Positions 60,967 through 64,000 of a DNA stretch of 64,000 bases are shown piece after piece. Position 1 is the first letter of the stretch. The number at the start of each line of letters is the position of its first letter. Both the position numbers and the translations under genes were made by a program. Under the pieces are notes generated by a model. It had not been told where the DNA came from. It saw only the letters and a program-made list of their open reading frames with translations, and searched no databases. The stretch is taken from contig NZ_JONL01000003.1 in assembly GCF_000711735.1 (NCBI RefSeq), forward strand, positions 62,001 through 126,000. The letters run 5' to 3'. Origin of the DNA: Maridesulfovibrio frigidus DSM 17176. Lineage in GTDB: Bacteria > Desulfobacterota > Desulfovibrionia > Desulfovibrionales > Desulfovibrionaceae.

Positions 60967-61983
60967 ATGGCTCTTAATTTAGACGGAATAATTGGCAATA
61001 GTATCGCCCTCAAGGATGTGTTTAAAATCCTTGGAAAAGTTGCACCTACCGATAGTACTGTACTGGTTACAGGTGAGTCTGGCACTGGTAAAGAACTGAT
61101 AGTTCGTGCGCTTCACCAGAACAGCAAGCGTAAAGGAAAGCCCTTTGTCCCTGTCAACTGTGGAGCTATTCCCGGGGAACTGCTGGAGTCAGAATTATTT
61201 GGTCATGAGAAGGGTGCATTCACGCATGCTATTCGCTCACGTCCTGGGCGTTTTGAACTTGCTGATGGCGGAACTATTTTTCTTGATGAGATAGGTGAAA
61301 TGGACCTTAGCCTACAGGTTAAGATTCTACGCGTATTGCAGGAAAAAGAAATTGAGCGGGTTGGCGGGACTCAGATAAAAAAGGTTGATGTCAGGATTGT
61401 AGCTGCAACCAACCGTGATCTTGAAGCTGAAGTTGCTGCCGGAAGATTTCGTGAGGATCTTTTTTACCGTTTAAATGTAATTCCCATGCACCTTCCTCCG
61501 CTACGCGATAGAGGCGGGGATGTGCTGGTTTTAGCAAAGCATTTCTTGTCTAAATTCTGTGTGGATAAAGATAGATGTACTATGCAACTTGGCGGTGAGA
61601 CCGCTGATTTGCTTGTTTCATATTCATGGCCCGGCAATGTTCGCGAGCTTGAAAATTTCATGGAAAGGTTATCCATTCTTTGTGATGAGGATTTGGTGAC
61701 ACCTGAGGATCTGCCAGAAAAAATATTGAGAGATGTTGGCAGGGAGCCCAAAAAGAAAGCGGCTGACCTTGTTCAACCAATGGGTTTTGCATGGCCTACT
61801 TTAGATGATATGAAAGAGCATAGCAGTGAAGGTCTTAAGGATTTTCTTGAACAAATTGAGGATAAAATACTCATTGAAGCTTTGCAAAAAACTGGTGGCG
61901 TAAAGAATAAGGCTGCTGAGCTTTTAGGAGTTAAACGGACCACGCTCATTGAGAAAATTAAAAAAAGAAAACTGGAAGTTTAA
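60967..61983 (+). CDS. Receiver-less sigma-54-dependent transcriptional activator
   Basis: The 338-residue protein consists of an AAA+ sigma-54 interaction domain from the very N-terminus (about 5-235) and a C-terminal Fis-type HTH ([20 protein letters not shown]). Walker A is GESGTGKE (36-43), Walker B is IFLDEIGEM, and the arginine-finger region is [13 protein letters not shown]. The sigma-54 contact loop reads GAFTHA (83-88), not GAFTGA. No receiver, GAF or PAS domain is present, so it resembles PspF in layout and may be constitutively active or controlled by a partner. The HTH end resembles flagellar activators such as FlrC/FleR. It is followed by a TPR protein gene after 67 bases. Confidence 0.9.
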   Translation: MALNLDGIIGNSIALKDVFKILGKVAPTDSTVLVTGESGTGKELIVRALHQNSKRKGKPFVPVNCGAIPGELLESELFGHEKGAFTHAIRSRPGRFELADGGTIFLDEIGEMDLSLQVKILRVLQEKEIERVGGTQIKKVDVRIVAATNRDLEAEVAAGRFREDLFYRLNVIPMHLPPLRDRGGDVLVLAKHFLSKFCVDKDRCTMQLGGETADLLVSYSWPGNVRELENFMERLSILCDEDLVTPEDLPEKILRDVGREPKKKAADLVQPMGFAWPTLDDMKEHSSEGLKDFLEQIEDKILIEALQKTGGVKNKAAELLGVKRTTLIEKIKKRKLEV

Positions 61984-62050
61984 AAGTTTTTAATTTTTAT
62001 TTGCTGATTTTGCAAGGTAGGCAAGAATATTGCAGAAATACCAGATTGTG

Positions 62051-64000
62051 ATGATCAGCAATTTAACCGGTTTATTCCGGACTCTTTTGATGGCGGCCTT
62101 CATTTGGCTCGTCTGCCCTTATCCTGGTTTGGCTATGGAGTATTTTGTAGACACCAAGTCAGACATGGACTCCCTTCGTTTTGTCTTTGACCAAAAGAAT
62201 CTTTCCGGCACAGTTCGTAGAAGCGGACGTGAAGAACTCACAATTACATTTCCTACCGGGGCATTAAGAGCGGAAAAACTTCCTACTCCTATGTCGTTAT
62301 CCGGTCTGCGCATTATCAATTCTATCAAAATGGGGCCTAGCTCCCTTGTTATCGGGACTAGAACGACTGGATTCGGTTTCATTCGCATACCGGGTGGAAA
62401 CGGGGAGATGGTTTTACAATTTTTCCGTGACCCTATCGGCTCAAAATGGCGTACGCCAACTGAAAAAGCAGCGCGGGTTGCTGCAGCTTCTCCTCCACCT
62501 GCCGTGATTGAGCAGGACGTCCAACCTCCCATCATTGATGAAATTGATATAGATCCTGAGTCTGAGGGTGAAAGTCTTTATGAAGATGATGAAGTTGCGC
62601 CTGTTCAAAATGAAGAAGTTGAATCTGTACAAGACGAAACTGTCTTGCCAGACCCAGTTGTTACGGAACGACCTGTTTCTTCTGTTCCATATACCTACCG
62701 TTCGCCCATTTCTAAAGTAGGCCCTGCTGAAGCAGTGGCTGTTGATACATCCCAGGCATCAGCCAGAGCTGGTGGAAGTGTTCGCTCTGAACCCGTGAAT
62801 GGACCTGTAAGTGGAAGTGTCGGAGGCCAAGTTTCTCCTCCTGATGGTCAGGTGGAAGGTTCTATTACGGGTAGCGTCAGTCCTCCAGAAGTTCAGCCTC
62901 CTGACGATATGGTCATAGAAGATGATGGGCCTGATGAATTTGACCCTGAAGCTGGCGGGCCAGATGATGTAGAAGAACAAGTTTTTCCTCAAGCTCAGCC
63001 AGAAGGTGCGGTTGTCAGGCGGGTTAGTCCTCCTGTCCAAGACGCAGGTAGCGTTTCCGGTCAAATTTCAAGACCGCCTTCTCAGGCTTCCGGCAGCGTT
63101 ACTCCTCCTCCGGGGCAGACTTCCGGACAGGTTACTCCTCCGCCGCAGAGTGATTTTATTCCTGCTGCCAATGATGAGTTCCCTGCTGCTGAAGGTGATG
63201 ATAATTATTACGGTGCTGCTGAAAATGGAACCGATGACGATTTTTACGGTGAAAATGATAACGCAACAGATGATGGCGAATTTGCCGATTTAGCGACCGA
63301 TGATACTGATGCTTTTCCTGTTGAAGAAGGGGGGCCTGCTGAAGGTGAGGATGGAGAGACGAAAGAACTGACCCTTGAGGAGAAATTAAAAGTAGCAAGA
63401 GGGATCATGCTCGTTGCAGAGAGTGCTCTTGAAGAGGGACAAATTCAAGTTGCGCTTGAAGCGTATGAAGAAGTTCTTGTGATGCCTTACCTGACAAAAG
63501 ATTTGAGAATCAAGGCCCTTTACGGAAAAGCTGAAGCACTCACTGAGCTTCATAAAGATGATCTGCAAAATAATTTCGGCGATGTTTCTAGCTCATGGAT
63601 GGAAGCCATGAACTCCGATACGAATTCGCCGAACGTTCCGATGGCTTTGCTTAATCTTGGTCTGATTAACTTGAAGGCGGGAAATATGCCGGAAGCCAAG
63701 GCGTATTTTAACCTGTTAAAGTCTCAGTATCCGAACGATCTTAATATTCCCTACATTAGCTTTTATTGGGGTGAATATTACTTAGGCATTCAGGAATATG
63801 AAAAAGCCGCAGATCAATTTCAAAATCTTGTACAGACTTATCCTGATAGCAAGGTTGTACGCGAAGCTGCCCTTGGACTTGCTAAATCACTTGATGCTTT
63901 AGGCTACAACGAACAGTCTTTTCAGATTATTGACTATATAGATAAACGCTGGCCTAGATACTATATTGAAGATCTTGAGTTTTTGCTGATGGCAGCGAAT
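62051..64000 (+). CDS. Secreted TPR protein with long acidic, Pro/Ser-rich linker (3' end outside window)
   Basis: The frame is open from ATG 62051 to the window edge (650 codons, no stop). Residues 1-28 form a signal peptide (ending PYPGLA). A beta-rich domain follows to about 130. Residues 150-435 are low-complexity: acidic stretches alternate with repeated GSV/SGQV-SPP motifs (SVSPPEVQPPDD, SGSVTPPPGQTSGQVTPPP-type). From about 440 tetratricopeptide helices appear (PMALLNLGLINLKAGNMPEA, then EKAADQFQNLVQTYPDS). It looks like a periplasmic scaffold or envelope protein. It lies after the sigma-54 activator, probably in one operon. GTG 62048 is an alternative start; no good ribosome site is seen. 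Confidence 0.8.
   Translation, partial: MISNLTGLFRTLLMAAFIWLVCPYPGLAMEYFVDTKSDMDSLRFVFDQKNLSGTVRRSGREELTITFPTGALRAEKLPTPMSLSGLRIINSIKMGPSSLVIGTRTTGFGFIRIPGGNGEMVLQFFRDPIGSKWRTPTEKAARVAAASPPPAVIEQDVQPPIIDEIDIDPESEGESLYEDDEVAPVQNEEVESVQDETVLPDPVVTERPVSSVPYTYRSPISKVGPAEAVAVDTSQASARAGGSVRSEPVNGPVSGSVGGQVSPPDGQVEGSITGSVSPPEVQPPDDMVIEDDGPDEFDPEAGGPDDVEEQVFPQAQPEGAVVRRVSPPVQDAGSVSGQISRPPSQASGSVTPPPGQTSGQVTPPPQSDFIPAANDEFPAAEGDDNYYGAAENGTDDDFYGENDNATDDGEFADLATDDTDAFPVEEGGPAEGEDGETKELTLEEKLKVARGIMLVAESALEEGQIQVALEAYEEVLVMPYLTKDLRIKALYGKAEALTELHKDDLQNNFGDVSSSWMEAMNSDTNSPNVPMALLNLGLINLKAGNMPEAKAYFNLLKSQYPNDLNIPYISFYWGEYYLGIQEYEKAADQFQNLVQTYPDSKVVREAALGLAKSLDALGYNEQSFQIIDYIDKRWPRYYIEDLEFLLMAAN

Noticed and set aside
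1-64000. tRNA or rRNA genes, CRISPR arrays, insertion sequences or prophage
   Set aside because: Reading the intergenic regions showed no cloverleaf-like sequences, spaced direct repeats, transposase or phage genes. This was by eye; a tRNA or covariance-model scan would be decisive.

Overview
The window looks like chromosome from a mesophilic, motile, Gram-negative, Desulfovibrio-like bacterium (Desulfovibrionales, Maridesulfovibrio/Desulfovibrio type). This is inferred from gene content, not from a database search. The main clue is an aromatic amino-acid supra-operon. It starts with the archaeal-type enzymes ADH synthase and 3-dehydroquinate synthase II, and continues through pheA, aroA and tyrA into a complete trpEGDCFBA set. 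An amtB-PII pair, split glycine decarboxylase genes (gcvPA/gcvPB), an ADP-forming acyl-CoA synthetase and several sigma-54-type promoters also fit. I saw no rRNA, tRNA, CRISPR array, insertion sequence or prophage. The window reads as ordinary core chromosome, dense in operons and strong hairpin terminators.

Layout. 1-3.6 kb: the 3' end of S-adenosylhomocysteinase, a RhlE-like RNA helicase and a single-RRM RNA-binding protein (the last two have long leaders sharing a sequence element), and a secreted two-domain protein. 3.8-11 kb, minus strand: an amino-acid permease, aspartate ammonia-lyase, RarD, an EAL phosphodiesterase, and glnK-amtB behind a good sigma-54 promoter. 11.1-23 kb, plus strand: a leader peptide and attenuator, then twelve aromatic biosynthesis genes. 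23-33 kb: two paralogous periplasmic binding proteins, a two-component system and a divergent RND efflux operon. 33-42 kb: an MFS permease, a family 9 glycosyltransferase, fliK-flgD-flgE, and flagellin behind a sigma-54 promoter. 42-53.5 kb: rnc, ADP-forming acyl-CoA synthetase, a DRTGG/Pta-like protein, an MBL hydrolase, a GNCQ-motif protein, an orphan binding protein and the glycine cleavage operon gcvH-gcvPA-gcvPB-lpd (no gcvT). 53.8-64 kb: a methyltransferase, NikR, FolE2, a DUF1499 lipoprotein, a rhodanese, an Rrf2 regulator divergent from a FAD dehydrogenase, a sugar permease, a receiver-less sigma-54 activator, and the start of a TPR protein that runs off the end.

Most interesting observation: upstream of the aromatic operon there is an unlisted 35-codon reading frame (11173-11280). 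It contains the run SYFYFFYFWCTY, with eight consecutive aromatic codons (3 Tyr, 4 Phe, 1 Trp) and one more Tyr. It is followed by a textbook terminator (11314-11354). I could align a complete set of mutually exclusive helices: 1:2 = 11197-11206 with 11250-11259; antiterminator 2:3 = 11250-11260 with 11318-11328; terminator 3:4. This predicts that one ribosome-stalling attenuator senses Phe, Tyr and Trp together and controls the pathway from its first dedicated step to all three end products. A second terminator with a competing helix sits between tyrA and trpE and may set separate trp expression.

Other threads. Three sigma-54-like promoters (amtB, fliK, fliC) and a sigma-54 activator lie in the same window, linking nitrogen uptake and flagellar genes to RpoN. 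The PII protein next to amtB lacks the uridylylated Tyr51 and the usual Gln39 and Lys90, so its signalling should differ from the enteric model.
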